Shown here: piece by piece, positions 10,859-20,345 of the stretch
Position numbering within the stretch: the stretch's first letter is position 1
Layout: each line of letters begins with the position of its first letter
Assembly: GCA_022606425.2 (NCBI GenBank)
Contig: JAHDVF020000840.1
Location: forward strand, 1-64,000
Reading direction: 5' to 3'
DNA from: Lepidostoma basale
Taxonomy: Eukaryota > Arthropoda > Insecta > Trichoptera > Lepidostomatidae
DNA: 64,000 bases
Translations under genes and position numbers: made by a program
Notes under the pieces: generated by a model
Told to the model about the DNA's origin: nothing
What the model saw: only the letters and a program-made list of their open reading frames with translations
Database searches by the model: none

Positions 10859-11130
10859 TACCTGAACCTCAATAAGAACTTTCAATTATTATTTAAAAAT
10901 TTAAATTGATTCATAATATTTGTTATAACAAAAGCACTAACGTTCCAAAATAAATCTTTATAACATCTGTCAAAACTGATCACATTTGTTAACAATTTTA
11001 TAATATTTTTAATTTGTATCTTTATAATATCATTGAGAAAGGACCGGTTGCCCGAAACATCTCTGATATTTAATTTTTTTACTGTTAGTATATAAAAAAA
11101 GTATATAAAAAAGAAAAAGACAAAAGTACC
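10859..11130 (+). repeat. HP-B repeat, near full-length copy
   Basis: Aligns along its length with 49846-50096: CCTGAACCTCAATAAGAAC, TTGTTATAACAAAAGCA, ACATCTGTCAAAACTGATC, CAATTTTATAATATTT, then a hammerhead-like core at 11033-11063, then TTAGTATATAAAAAAAG. It is non-coding. Partial copies lie at 21720-21900 and 31370-31985. Confidence 0.75.
11026..11071 (+). ncRNA. Hammerhead-like motif of HP-B
   Basis: Helix I is perfect: AATATCA (11026-11032) pairs with TGATATT (11064-11070). The core is TTGAGAA (11033-11039) where the consensus is CUGANGA. Stem II is GGAC/GCCC-like with a GGTT loop, then GAAAC (11054-11058) and CTC in place of GUC. Positions 3 and 8 are changed together (C-G to T-A). 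The altered cleavage triplet suggests it is inactive. Confidence 0.55.
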
Positions 11131-11167
11131 AATATATTTTTGTAAAAAAAAAAATATTTTTTTGTAT

Positions 11168-11402
11168 ACAACAGGTTTTTTGAACCCATTAACTATAAAC
11201 AATTTTCATAGCTATTGATTCATTGATTCTCGTGACAAGTAATAGGTAGATAGTCTATCACCATTGTTATTGACACGTGAATTCTACCAGACCAAAGACG
11301 ACGTAATTTGTTCACACTGTCATTGGCGGGAATCCAACCGGGATCGTTGGTCCGGAAGTCGTAGCTGTTGCTACTCTGCGACAAAGGCCGTCAATACAAT
11401 GG
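11168..11402 (-). mobile_element. SINE-1, tRNA-derived, decayed copy
   Basis: Read on the minus strand it starts with a mutated tRNA-like head, continues with TAGAATTCACGTGTCAATAA and TGTCACGAGAATCAATG, and ends in GGGTTCAAAAAACCTGTTGT and AT-rich sequence. The box B region carries substitutions (GGTTGGATTCC). Better copies are at 25133 and 62742. Confidence 0.65.
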
Positions 11403-11409
11403 TCATACG

Positions 11410-11530
11410 AATAAAAAATAAAAACAAAATAGCTTACTATTATAAAAATAAGGAATCCGGTTAAGGTAATCCAGGAAAGTCTCTGAGATCAGGAGCTAAA
11501 TGTTCTGTCGCCTAGATCATCATCTAGTTA
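11410..11530 (-). mobile_element. SINE-2, tRNA-derived, decayed copy
   Basis: The minus strand shows GATGATGATCTAGGCGACAG, AACATTTAGCTCCTGATC and CCTGGATTACC, matching the head of the better copies at 16996-17190 and 26313-26500. It is truncated and diverged and abuts SINE-1. Confidence 0.5.
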
Positions 11531-11639
11531 TAATAAAATATTAAATGTTCATATCCAAGTTGGCTTTCCATTACGAGATTACAGTCAATCCATAAGATGA
11601 AATATTTTACAAAATCACTTATGATTTAAAACACCATGT

Positions 11640-11800
11640 TTTTGACAGACCGGTCAGTCGTTGCCAACGAGCCTGGCGAAATCGGTCGCTGTCGCAATAA
11701 AAACTACAGTGGAAATAGTACTTAAAAACATTGTTTTGTTTCGTTATTATTTTAAATAAATTTCCATTAAGATATTTCAGTAAAATCATTTGATAATTTA
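11640..11800 (+). repeat. HP-E repeat, plus-strand half
   Basis: Contains GACCGGTCAGTCGTTGCCAA, CGAGCCTGGCGAAATCGGTC, GCTGTCGCAATAAA, GTGGAAATAGTACTTAAAAA, then TTAAGATATTTCAGTAAAAT. The same order is seen at 13721, 28650-29072, 44680 and 60240. The core is a hammerhead-like hairpin with GAAAT in place of GAAAC. Confidence 0.65.
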
Positions 11801-11804
11801 AAAT

Positions 11805-12349
11805 ACTGTTATAATTAACACACTGTTTTTTCCACTTTTCAAAAGTAAATCAATTCGTCGCTATAAAATTCCACTTATGTTTATCAAAAATGAAACATTT
11901 AATAAAATACGTTACATAAACTTTTAAACCGCCCGAGAAAGGATTATAATCAATATTTTTAACTGTAAATTCAAATCACTGATCAATATTGTTCTATATT
12001 TGGCGTCTCGCCACTCCCTCCGAAGTGTGGGTTATAATTTAACCATCAGATGTCATCCCCTCGTATTATGATCTGCGCTTCTTCTCCCAGACTTCCGAGA
12101 ACGAGGTATCCTTCTTTGGGCAGTGCGGACTATGGATATAATTGCCCGTCATTCAAATTCGTTGCCGTTTAATATTATATATTGAAGGCAGCACGCAATC
12201 TCGTGTCAGTAATTACCACTGCCCTTGATCTTGTTTCGTTGAATAATTAGGCGGTAACAGGATTTCTAACAGTATTAGTGAACAGCGGTGCATGAAAAGA
12301 AGAGTTTCAAAACATACTCTATGTATTTTACGTAAAAGAGAATGTCAAC
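11805..12349. other. No gene; unique sequence upstream of mariner
   Basis: AT-rich, with a less AT-rich patch at 12005-12240. The piece GCTATAAAATTCCACTTATG (11861-11880) belongs to another short repeat also seen near 56815. No ORF or motif is supported. Confidence 0.4.
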
Positions 12350-12351
12350 TA

Positions 12352-12382
12352 TTAGGTCCTTACAAATGAAATTGGCGTTTTG
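12352..12382 (+). repeat. Mariner left terminal inverted repeat
   Basis: 31 bp, ending in ATTGGCGTTTTG. It differs from the right TIR by one base (position 14, A against T). It is the presumed binding site of the transposase helix-turn-helix domain. Confidence 0.93.
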
Positions 12383-12540
12383 CCGTACTGGCAACTTTGA
12401 TCTCAAATATCTTCTCTTTGGTTAGAAATTCCAAATTCAAATTTATACAGCTATTTACTCAAGTATTTGTGTTTCGAAAATTATAATTCATTTGTTTTTT
12501 TCTTAATTGTTTTTTTTCTTTGCGTCACTCAGTTTACAAA

Positions 12541-13637
12541 ATGGAAAACTTGAAATATCGCGTTATTTACGAGTACGAGTTCCACCGTGGCACCAGTGCT
12601 GCAGAAACGGCTCGAAGGATTAATGATGTGTATGGCGACGGTGCCGCAAAAGAAAACACAGTGCGTTTTTGGTTCCAACGTTTTCGTTCTGGAAATTTCG
12701 ACCTGCAGAACAAGCCCCGTGGACGGCCGGAGACCAAAGTTGATAATGAAGAATTGAATGCTATTGTGGAAGCGGATCCATCGCAAACCACGTCCGAGTT
12801 AGCTGCAGGCTGCGGTGTTAGTGATAAAACTGTTTTAATCCACTTGAAGCAAATTGGGAAGGTGAAAAAGCTTGAAAGGTGGGTACCTCACGAATTGAGT
12901 GAAGCAAATCAACAAACGCGCGTTGACTGTTGCGTTGCACTACTCAACCAGCACAATAATGAAGAGATTTTGATTCGAATCATTACCTGTGATGAAAAGT
13001 GGATCCTGTATGATAATCGGAAGCGCTCATCGCAATGGCTGAACCCTGCCAAACCAGCCAAACCATGCCCCAAGCGAAAATTGACTCCAAAAAAGTTACT
13101 TGTGAGCGTTTGGTGGACTAGTGCTGGTGTCGTTCACTACAGCTTTCTTAAATCTGGCCAGACGATTACGGCAGATGTCTATTGTCAGCAACTGCAAACC
13201 ATGATGGAAAAGCTAGCTGCTAAACAGCCGAGGCTGGTTAATCGCTCTAGGCCACTGCTGCTTCATGATAACGCTAGACCACACACTGCACAACAGACGG
13301 CTACCAAATTAGAAGAGCTTCAATTTGAATGTCTAAGACATCCACCGTACTCTCCGCACTTGGCCCAACAGATTACTATTTTTTTCGAAATTTGGATAAC
13401 TTCTTGCAAGGGAAAAAATTCAACTCCGATGGGGCAGTCCAAACCGACATCAAAGATTTTATTGATTCCCGTCCGAATGTTATTTTTAGTAAAGGGATCG
13501 ATGAACTACCTATGAGATGGCAAAAGTACATAGATAGCATTGGTACATACTTTGATCAAATAAATATATTATATTTAAAAAAAATCAACTTTATGTTCCT
13601 CCCATACAAAACGCCAATTTCATATGTAAGGACCTAA
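12541..13637 (+). pseudogene. Mariner transposase, frameshifted
   Basis: The start ATG at 12541 (context ACAAAATGG) is chosen because the conserved N-terminus MENLKYRVIYEYEF begins there, although the frame is open from 12520. Residues 1-110 hold the two helix-turn-helix DNA-binding units; WVPHEL, the mariner linker motif, is at 114-119. The DDE-type catalytic domain shows D151 (TCDEKW) and D243 (HDNARPH). Near 13365 one base has been lost after HPPYSPHLA; the next frame continues PTDYYFFRNLDNFLQGKK and supplies the third aspartate, at conceptual residue 278. That gives D,D34D spacing, the mariner signature. The usual YSPDLAP motif reads YSPHLAP. In the second frame the stop falls only at 13635-13637, inside the TIR, so the usual upstream stop also seems lost. 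Confidence 0.93.
13607..13637 (-). repeat. Mariner right terminal inverted repeat
   Basis: Inverse of the left TIR with one mismatch; followed by TA. It contains the terminal TAA of the downstream transposase frame. Confidence 0.93.
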
Positions 13638-13720
13638 TATATGGTATAAATCTTCCTTTTATTCTTGCCTCTTCCCGTAACTCGGGTGGACTTTTTCATT
13701 ACTTGGCGATGTTTTTTTAA

Positions 13721-13890
13721 CCAGGACCAGTTTGTCGATGCCAGCGAGCCTGGCGAAAGTGTTCGCTGTCGAAATAAAGCCAAAAGTGGAAGTAGTTAAA
13801 AAACATAGTTTTATTTAATTTTATTTGAAATGAACTTCCATCAAGAGATTTCAGTATTATCATTTGATAATCATAAATATATGACAATGT
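13721..13890 (+). repeat. HP-E repeat with hammerhead-like core
   Basis: CAGT (13728-13731) and GCTG can form helix I around a core TTGTCGA, stem II GCCAG/CTGGC with loop CGAGC, and then GAAAG (consensus GAAAC). The downstream part is AAAGTGGAAGTAGTTAAAAA and CATCAAGAGATTTCAGTA. With 11640-11800 it brackets mariner in the same orientation, but about 550 bp and 85 bp separate them from the transposon ends. Confidence 0.65.
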
Positions 13891-14440
13891 ATTACAATAT
13901 TTGTGGACATTCTATAATATTTAAACAAATATATAATAATTTAAAAAATATATACACTTATTTATTTACTTTTCGAGCTTTTTGAATGGCTCCTTATCAA
14001 ATGGAAACAAATATATCAGATTTTTGATAAACTTTAGGCGGCAAAACTATGAAATTCGATAATATATATTTTTATTATTTATTAAATAAAACGATGTTAT
14101 TTTTACTACAGATTTTATTTTCTTGAAATATGCCGATGTTTCGTTACCCTCAATTTTAGAAAAATAATATTTCACGCACTAAATAGATTTTTTTTTAGTT
14201 TTTTCAATTTAACGCAAAAGTTTTAATTAATATGTCACATTTAAGTAAACATAATTAATTATTTGCATTAAAATATTATAAAACTTTCAAAATACGTAGG
14301 CATAATTAAAGAAATAAATTTATTCACTGGTATTTGAGTAAGGTTGTAACATTTTGAATTAAATCGGATATTGACAATTTCATTGAGCGGTTCGTTTGTT
14401 TATTTGTGAAAACCAATAACACATTTCAATAATATTTGAA
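13891..14440. other. AT-rich, no gene recognised
   Basis: Very AT-rich sequence without ORFs or recognisable repeats. Confidence 0.4.
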
Positions 14441-14444
14441 GAAG

Positions 14445-14645
14445 ATACTGGGGGGACCATGTAGCCCAAATGGATGGTGACAGACTTGCATATACAGTCC
14501 CTTATGAAATCCCCTCCGTACATCGCCCACCTGGAAGGCCGCCTAAGACATGGAGGGACAGCTGAATCTCATCATCCGACGAGACATCATTTCTGTGTCA
14601 CAGATCGTCAGATCTATTAAAAGGAAGAAGAAGAAGAAGAATAAT
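14445..14645 (+). mobile_element. LINE 3'-end fragment (RPPGRPPKTW type)
   Basis: One frame reads GDHVAQMDGDRLAYTVPYE and HRPPGRPPKTWRDS, then a stop, with a GAAGAAGAAG tail at 14622-14640. It resembles LINE C-terminal tails and is not LINE-T or RTE. The clade is unresolved. Confidence 0.6.
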
Positions 14646-15137
14646 AAAAGTTGATTTGAATCGTTATTTCATTCAGCTCTAAAAAATAATGTTTGTACGA
14701 GTACCATTACGTATAGTAACCGCTCATATAAACTCGAACATTCCCACGGCAACGATGGATGACGCGCTCAAACAAATTCGCCATCTGACATACTGAAACC
14801 GGTCACAGTCTTCAGCGATGCGTAAGATCAAGCGATTCGTATGATACAACAGCACCTGTTGACCGAATGTATTAAGCGGGTATAGGGTTTCTGAGACAAT
14901 TGAGTAATAAATACTTGACACCGGTTATGGCTAAGGTTCTTACTGGCAGAATTTATAGATTTCAAGCATATTCACAGGCGGGTTAAGATATAATGCATTG
15001 GCATAGTCTCGAGAAACAAACAGGTGTTTGTAGAATAAACTCAGTTTAAACGCTAAGGGTTATGCTATTTTTACTACATATTTATTATACATATACTTTC
15101 TAGCTAGTACTCAGTACTCAGTTCTCAGTTCTCTAGT
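14646..15137. other. No gene recognised
   Basis: Mixed composition. The patch 14700-14935 is less AT-rich and holds a 65-codon minus-strand ORF (14724-14921) with no recognisable domain. Confidence 0.35.
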
Positions 15138-15500
15138 TCTCAGCGGATACCCCAAGGACAAAGGCTAAAGTGCGGGTGGCAGATATGCGGACGCTTAAGA
15201 TGATAGAAGGGAAGACTCTCCGAGATAGGGTAAGGAACACGGCTATCCGCGAAATCCGCAAGGTGGAAGATGTCTGGAGAAGGGGCAGACAAAGCAGAAG
15301 ATACTGGAATGCACACGTGCAGAGGATGGATCCCACACAGAATCCTACATGCTGTGGCGCATCAGATTTCTGACGACTAGCGTTCCCCCGGAAGACTACC
15401 AAAGAGATGGTGGGATAGCTGGGAGTCGACCTCCCAAGAGAAGCCAGCCTGATTACAGGAACAGACCAAAGGTCTAAAAGAAAAAGAAGAAGAAAAGAGA
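15138..15500 (+). mobile_element. LINE C-terminal fragment (MRTLKMIEGKTLRDRVRN type)
   Basis: Codes VADMRTLKMIEGKTLRDRVR, NTAIREIRKVEDV and RRYWNAHVQRM, then breaks. The rest of the frame can be followed to a (AAG)n tail near 15480. A relative lies on the minus strand at 33185-33540 (MRTLRKKAGETIRDSVRNTA). The region follows the reverse transcriptase domain in such elements. Confidence 0.7.
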
Positions 15501-15539
15501 ATATATACTTTCTATACAATTCTTATATCATTTATTTAT

Positions 15540-16165
15540 TTTTTCTCTTCTTCTCAGTCGTATTCCTCATGTTTGAGGGTCGTGTCCATCCGGTAAACTA
15601 CTGACTATTGTACGCCAATCGCTTCTGTCACCCGTCAGTCTCCAGGCTGCAGCTAATGAGAGACCAGTCAGATCCCTGATTTGATCGGACCAGCGACTCG
15701 GTGGTCGTCCTTGTAGTCGTCTTCTCTCCATTTCGTCCAAGATGATGAGCTATTCAAGGTTGTTCTGATCTCTCCGGGCTATGTGTCCAAAATATTTCAA
15801 CACTCTCTGAGAGCACATCCGCGAGAGTCTTGCCTTGATACCTAGCCTGTCAATGATTGACTGATTTCTTCTTCTTGCCGTCCTGGGTATACGCAGCATT
15901 TGTCGCCAGCAACACATCTCGAAAGCATTAATTTTGAACCTCTCCGATTTTCGCATAGTTCAAGATTACCAACTATACGGAATACGGAGAAAACAAGTGT
16001 TTGAACCAGTCTCATCTTGGTCTTGTTGGAGATATTTTTGTCTTGCCATATCTTTGAGAGAGCTTTGTCATGGCAATTTTCTCCACTTGGGTTCTACGTA
16101 GAATCACCCTTTCGCATCCCCCCTGGTCAGTTATCAGTGTTCCATGATAGACAAATTAATTTACA
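15540..16165 (-). mobile_element. LINE C-terminal fragment (CCWRQMLRIPRTARR type)
   Basis: The minus frame 15956-15750 reads INAFEMCCWRQMLRIPRTAR, RRNQSIIDRLGIKARLS and VLKYFGHIARRDQNNLE. Upstream on the minus strand (to about 16165) further coding can be followed in broken frames. This is a LINE family abundant in moths and butterflies as I know it; this copy is 5'-truncated and frameshifted. Confidence 0.75.
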
Positions 16166-16199
16166 ATTTCCAAATCTGAGAGAAGGCCCGTTTATGAAT

Positions 16200-16330
16200 T
16201 TCAGCTTATCATCATTATCTTTGTCTTTGATCTGTTAATCTGTAAATTTATTCTATACACGTGGCTAAACCATCTTTATAAACCTTTAATTATTTTGTTT
16301 GTAACACTTTCATTCGCACATTAACTTTTG
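16200..16330 (-). mobile_element. LINE-T internal fragment
   Basis: The minus strand matches the NEC...VTNKIIKGL and WFSHVYRI part of LINE-T. The copy lacks its 3' end and sits 40 bp before another LINE-T. Confidence 0.55.
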
Positions 16331-16369
16331 ATACAATTTTTTTACAATTTAGCAAAAAAAAACTTATAA

Positions 16370-16925
16370 GTTAACTAACCATCACGTCGGCTCGCCTAAG
16401 GGGTAGGTAGAAATAATGGATCGTCACACTCTTTTTTCCTGACATAATTATTTCTATTCCTCAGATTTCAAACATTCGTACTCCGACTCTCTACGTGGCC
16501 GACATTTAATATTTCTAGTTCCATTAACATCGTAAGCATATACTTTCTTTATGATTATTTCGTCATATTTTTTTCCATGTATCCGAACCATTTTAATGAC
16601 ACTTTCATTATTTTGTTCGTAACACAATTCGCACTGAATTCATTTCGTATATTTGCATTTGATACATTTATATACAGATTTACCACAAATTCAAGAGTTC
16701 TCATTTCTTCAACATTAATTCACTTCCAAATAAAAGGGTCGGTATAAGAACACCGTTGTGAACTGCCATCTTAGTTTACAATTTAAGTATACTATTCACT
16801 TTGCTGCTGGGCCCAATCCCTCTTTCAATATCATTTCCATTCGCTTTTGTAAATATACTTCTAAATATACGAATTCATCCACTTGTGCTAGATTATCACC
16901 ATTAATACATATGTTAATGATGTAC
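16370..16925 (-). mobile_element. LINE-T, longer copy with internal deletion
   Basis: The 3' end (minus strand GCCGACGTGATGGTTAGTTA) is at about 16372-16390. It extends further upstream than most copies, to the region coding KRMEMILKEGLGPAAK (about 16800-16850). About 45 bp that should code GRPRKTWHDQ is missing near 16515. Confidence 0.7.
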
Positions 16926-16927
16926 AC

Positions 16928-16976
16928 TAAACAAGAAACAGAGAAAGATCGAGGAAAACGTGGCACGATCGAATAG
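16928..16976 (+). mobile_element. Inverted scrap of LINE-T
   Basis: ACAAGAAACAGAGAAAGATC and GAGGAAAACGTGGCACGATC match, on the plus strand, the GTRNRGRPRKTWHD part of LINE-T. This is the very segment deleted from the adjacent minus-strand copy. Confidence 0.6.
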
Positions 16977-16995
16977 AGAAAGGAAGGTGCATTCC

Positions 16996-17190
16996 CTTTT
17001 TTTTATTTTTTATACTAATATCAAGGATTTACATCAATGATATTACAATTTATTTTACAATCTTCAATGTGAGCAGAAAATAGCTCATTATTATGAAGAA
17101 GGAATCTGGTCGTGTCCAGGCTTGAACCCATGTCCCCTGGATCAGGAGCCAAGCGTTCTATTCCCTAGACCACCACCCGATTTAACTATA
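16996..17190 (-). mobile_element. SINE-2, tRNA-derived
   Basis: On the minus strand: TCGGGTGGTGGTCTAGGGAA (tRNA-like box A region), GAACGCTTGGCTCCTGATCC, then GGGTTCAAGCC (box B), CACGACCAGATTCC, an AT-rich body and a T/A-rich end. Copies: 26313-26500 (+) and 11410-11530 (-). Confidence 0.75.
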
Positions 17191-17212
17191 ACTGTGATAC
17201 CCGGCTTCCCTG

Positions 17213-17251
17213 GAAACGACACAAGTCGGTCAAACCTACTTGTGTCGTTTC
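17213..17251. repeat. 14-bp perfect inverted repeat
   Basis: GAAACGACACAAGT (17213-17226) pairs perfectly with ACTTGTGTCGTTTC (17238-17251) over an 11-bp loop. CCTGGAAACGACACAAAGTC at 61186-61205 is a single-arm relative, so this is probably the end of a dispersed repeat. Confidence 0.85.
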
Positions 17252-17753
17252 AAAACAATAGAGTAAGAGACACAAAGAAAAAGAAAATTATTTTTTTGTG
17301 AAGCTTTATTATTTTTAAATACTTATCATATAATATATCAATTTCATCGAGTCTCCCTGTTTCTAAGGCTAATATTTTCTCACAAGCCATGATTGCATGT
17401 GCTAAAAATGTCACTATAATTGTGCAAAAACGTATGTTATTGTTCATTTGCAGCACAATTACATCGATTATGTCTAAATAAAGACTTGAAACATGATTCA
17501 TAAATTTCAAATCTTTTAATCTGCGGTAATAACAATGATCACAGCGCTACATCCGTACATACTTAGAAAATAACACAATACAATCGTGTTCTCCGTGCTG
17601 ACTTACGTAAATGACGGAATATTTATCAATGTATTAAACATATTTATATTCTTATTTATATAAACTGCTAATTATTGAAACGTATTTTTATTCCTTCGCG
17701 TTTCTACCTATTTCACACTATATGAAAAACTTATCTACTGTATGGAAATATTA

Positions 17754-18398
17754 TCTATATTTATAAAACAATGTCGTGTTAGTTACACCATTTATAACTC
17801 AAGAACGGCTGGACCAATTTTGATGATTTTTGATTTGTTTGATTTGTCTCCGTCCCGAATTGCAGAATAACTAATAAATCATCGGAAAAATCACAATAAA
17901 AAATCACGAAGAAAATTCAGTTTCTCATACATTTTGTATGGAGCGGCTTTTTGAATAATTGCTTATTTATCTCGATATAAAACAAAGTCGTGTAAGTTAC
18001 ACCATTTCAACTCAAGAACGACTGGACCAATTTTGATGATCTTTGATTTATAAGATTTGTCTCCGTCCCGAATAGCAGAATAACTATTAAAACATCGGAA
18101 AAAATCGACCCGAGTGCATCCCATCCAGAAAATATAATAGTTTAACAGAAAGCAGTGCAACAATGCTACGCGAATCATTTCGATTCGCTTCCATAAAGCA
18201 AATCCCTTGCTGCCATGTGAATTACATTCGTATCAATGTATTTAAAAAAACATTTCGTTTTGATTTTTGCACATTAATTGAACTTAATTTATTTTGAATA
18301 TTCATTTTAAATTATAAATAACTGAATTTAATTCGACCAATAAGTTGATACAACATTTATTGATTCTGAGGCAGTACGAAGTTCGCCGGGTCAGCTAG
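17754..18398 (+). mobile_element. Non-autonomous Helitron
   Basis: Starts TCTATATTTATAAAA after an A, ends GCCGGGTCAGCTAG before a T, as expected for Helitron insertion between A and T. The subterminal 5' sequence TTACACCATTTATAACTCAA and GAACGGCTGGACCAATTTTG and the 3' GAAGTTCGCCGGGTC are hallmarks of a Helitron group common in lepidopterans. No Rep/helicase gene is present. The 5' segment is repeated once inside (17771- and 17982-, about 211 bp apart), a tandem duplication of about 120-200 bp. Confidence 0.85.
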
Positions 18399-18482
18399 TT
18401 ATATTATAAGTGCAAGCGTGTCATGAGGAGAATAATTATTTCACAGATGATGGGAATGTGAGTTTTTAAGGATACTAAGTAA

Positions 18483-19240
18483 TTGAACTTACAAGAAATC
18501 TTGATAGTGGGATCTTTTGCGCTGAAGATGTTGGGCTTCATAATTCGGACCGGAAGGGTTTTCAGAGATCCCAATGTGCTCAGAGTACTATACAATTCAT
18601 TGGTTCGGAGCAGACTCGAAAGTGGTTCTGTGATATGGAGTCCGCACGAGGCGAGATATTCCCTTATGCTGGAGAGGGTTCAGAAAAAATTTCTGAGGTA
18701 TCTCTACATGAAGGAGTATGGTAGCTATCCATGGCTCTATCCCACAGCGTTTCTTTTGGGAATGTTGGGGTCTAATTCTCTGCAGCTTCGAAGAGACGGG
18801 TTTCTCATAACCCATTTCTTTAGGCTTATTAGGGGATATTTTGAAAACTCAGCCGTGCTGGAGGGTGTAGGTCTTTTTGTTCCCGACAGATATCTCCGAC
18901 AGCGCCAGCATAGATTGTTTTACCTATCCGCCGCTAGAACCAACCTGGCTCTGGTGACACCGGTGGGAAGAGCAATCAATCTGCTGAACGCGGTCTCCTC
19001 GGAAATCGACGTCTTTCATATCAGTGAAAGTACGTTCAGAAGGCAAATACTCTTAATTCTGGAGGGTATCCTGTCTTCCTAATGTTCAACCATCTCTCAT
19101 GCGTTTCTGGTAGTATATTATTATTTTACCAATATATTATTTTACCTGTTCTCAATAGATGCCTTAAAAATTAATTTTGTAATGTCTATTGATGAAATGA
19201 AATGAAATAAACTGAAATAAACTGAAATAAACTGATCTTG
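18483..19240 (+). mobile_element. Jockey/CR1-like LINE, 3' portion
   Basis: A 199-codon open frame (18483-19082) codes the end of a non-LTR reverse transcriptase polyprotein: ALKMLGFIIRTGR, LYNSLVRSRLESGSVIWSP (the thumb-region motif of Jockey/CR1-type elements), LERVQKKFLRYL, FFRLIRGYFENS, RYLRQRQHRLFY and LVTPVGRAINLLN. The stop is at 19080-19082. The 3' UTR holds TGCCTTAAAAATTAATTTTG and ends in ACTGAAATAA repeats at 19200-19235. The first ~15 residues of the ORF (MNLQEILIVGS) are probably flanking sequence. It is 5'-truncated but the remaining frame is intact, so this is one of the younger insertions here. Relatives: 32010, 50092, 53848, 57480. Confidence 0.85.
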
Positions 19241-19384
19241 CAGAATAGTTAGATTTTTGTGAGGTTTCTTTTGGCTATAATTAAACAATCACCATAGACA
19301 ATTTGCCGAGCGAATCTTTTGAGATTTAATTATTATTGTAAATTATTGTTTTATCTTTTATGATTAACTATCTATAATACTTTA

Positions 19385-19445
19385 CTCATATAGTTGATGT
19401 CGCCTACTGCTGGACATAGGGAGCCCCATACTTCTCCATGAATCC
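19385..19445 (-). mobile_element. RTE-type LINE, extreme 3' end
   Basis: CTGCTGGACATAGGGAGCCC with CATACTTCTCCATG matches the minus-strand RTE end seen at 5052-5140. Only about 60 bp remain. Confidence 0.5.
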
Positions 19446-19526
19446 ATATCTTGTGCCTTTATCAACTTTACTTTTTTTTAAATAATGCAAAATAAAATAG
19501 TAACAAGTTAAAAAGATATATACAAG

Positions 19527-19757
19527 TAGTGTGAAAGGAAAAATAAGTCGAGGAAGGCCAAAGAAGACATGGCATGACCAAATTAATCAATTTCTGAAGG
19601 GAGGCCATGTTCGAAGTAGGAACAATCGATGAGCGTGCGTGTCACGATGTGTGAATGTAGAAGAGACGCGAGAGTTATGTCAGGATAGAAGAATGTGGCG
19701 ATCCATCATCTCTGCCTACCCCTCCAAAGAAACGGCGTGATGGTTAGTTAGTTAACA
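19527..19757 (+). mobile_element. LINE-T, 3'-end fragment
   Basis: Codes KGKISRGRPKKTWHDQINQF and LKGGHVRSRNNR, an in-frame stop (CGATGA), then ACVSRCVNVEETRELCQDRR and AYPSKETA, with GTTAGTTAGTT at the end. Sub-group with KGGHVRSRN, as at 8280. Confidence 0.8.
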
Positions 19758-19764
19758 ATAATCG

Positions 19765-20060
19765 TTATTAACATATACTTTTTAACCATTCTTTCTTCAT
19801 TTATTCTTTCCATGTATCCAAACCATCTTAAATGTTCCTTTCATTATTTTGTTCATAACACTTTCATTCGCATGCATTGACTACTCGTACGGATTATATT
19901 TTCATTCGACTCTCTATCGTACACAGATTTTCTACCAATTCGTTTCTAATTTCTACTGCATTCATTATATTTTCATCCTTCTTTTGACAGTTCCATACTT
20001 CGCTTGTATACATAAGAACACCATTATGCTCTGCCATTTTAGCTTTTTGGATAGGCTTTT
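19765..20060 (-). mobile_element. LINE-T, internal fragment
   Basis: On the minus strand it runs from the MAEHNGVLMYTSEVWNCQK region (about 20035) through VYDRESNENIIR to the RFGYMERINEERMVKK region (about 19770). It lacks the 3' ~200 bp and abuts the tail of the plus-strand copy. Confidence 0.7.
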
Positions 20061-20101
20061 TTTTACATATTAAAAGTTAAAAATATGTAATATTTCTACT
20101 C

Positions 20102-20345
20102 AACAACAACAACAAACCATCACGCCTAGGCAAAGGCAATATAGGCAAAGAGAATGGACCGCCACACTACTCTATCCTGGCACACCTCTCTAGCTTCCTC
20201 CACATTCATACATCGAGTCATACACGCACGTCGATTCTTCCGGCTTCTGACATGACCAACTTTTAATATTTGATTAATTTGGTCATGCCATGTTTTCCTC
20301 GGTCTACCTCGACTCCTTACTCCATTAACATATTTCTACTCGATT
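20102..20345 (-). mobile_element. LINE-T sub-group with (TTG)n tail
   Basis: On the minus strand: RRGRPRKTWHDQINQILKVG, HVRSRKNRRACMTRCMNVEE and ARE, CQDR, ending in GGCGTGATGG then TTTGTTGTTGTTGTTG (20101-20117 on the plus strand as CAACAACAACAAC). Related copies: 28488, 37843, 35188. Confidence 0.8.

Larger units (their letters stand above)
12352..13637 (+). mobile_element. Mariner element, full length (1286 bp)
   Basis: Both termini are present: TTAGGTCCTTACAAATGAAA starts the left TIR and its inverse ends the right TIR, 31 bp each with one mismatch. The dinucleotide TA lies directly outside each end (12350-12351 and 13638-13639), the target-site duplication expected of Tc1/mariner. Length is normal for mariner (about 1.3 kb). 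The single transposase gene inside is broken by one frameshift, so the copy is non-autonomous, though its ends could still be recognised by an active transposase. Confidence 0.95.

Noticed and set aside
11640..13890. Mariner inserted into one HP-E element
   Set aside because: The flanking HP-E copies are in the same orientation and each carries the same part of the unit, with unrelated DNA between them and the TIRs, so they are separate copies.
17963..18178. Minus-strand ORF as a gene
   Set aside because: It lies wholly inside the non-coding Helitron.
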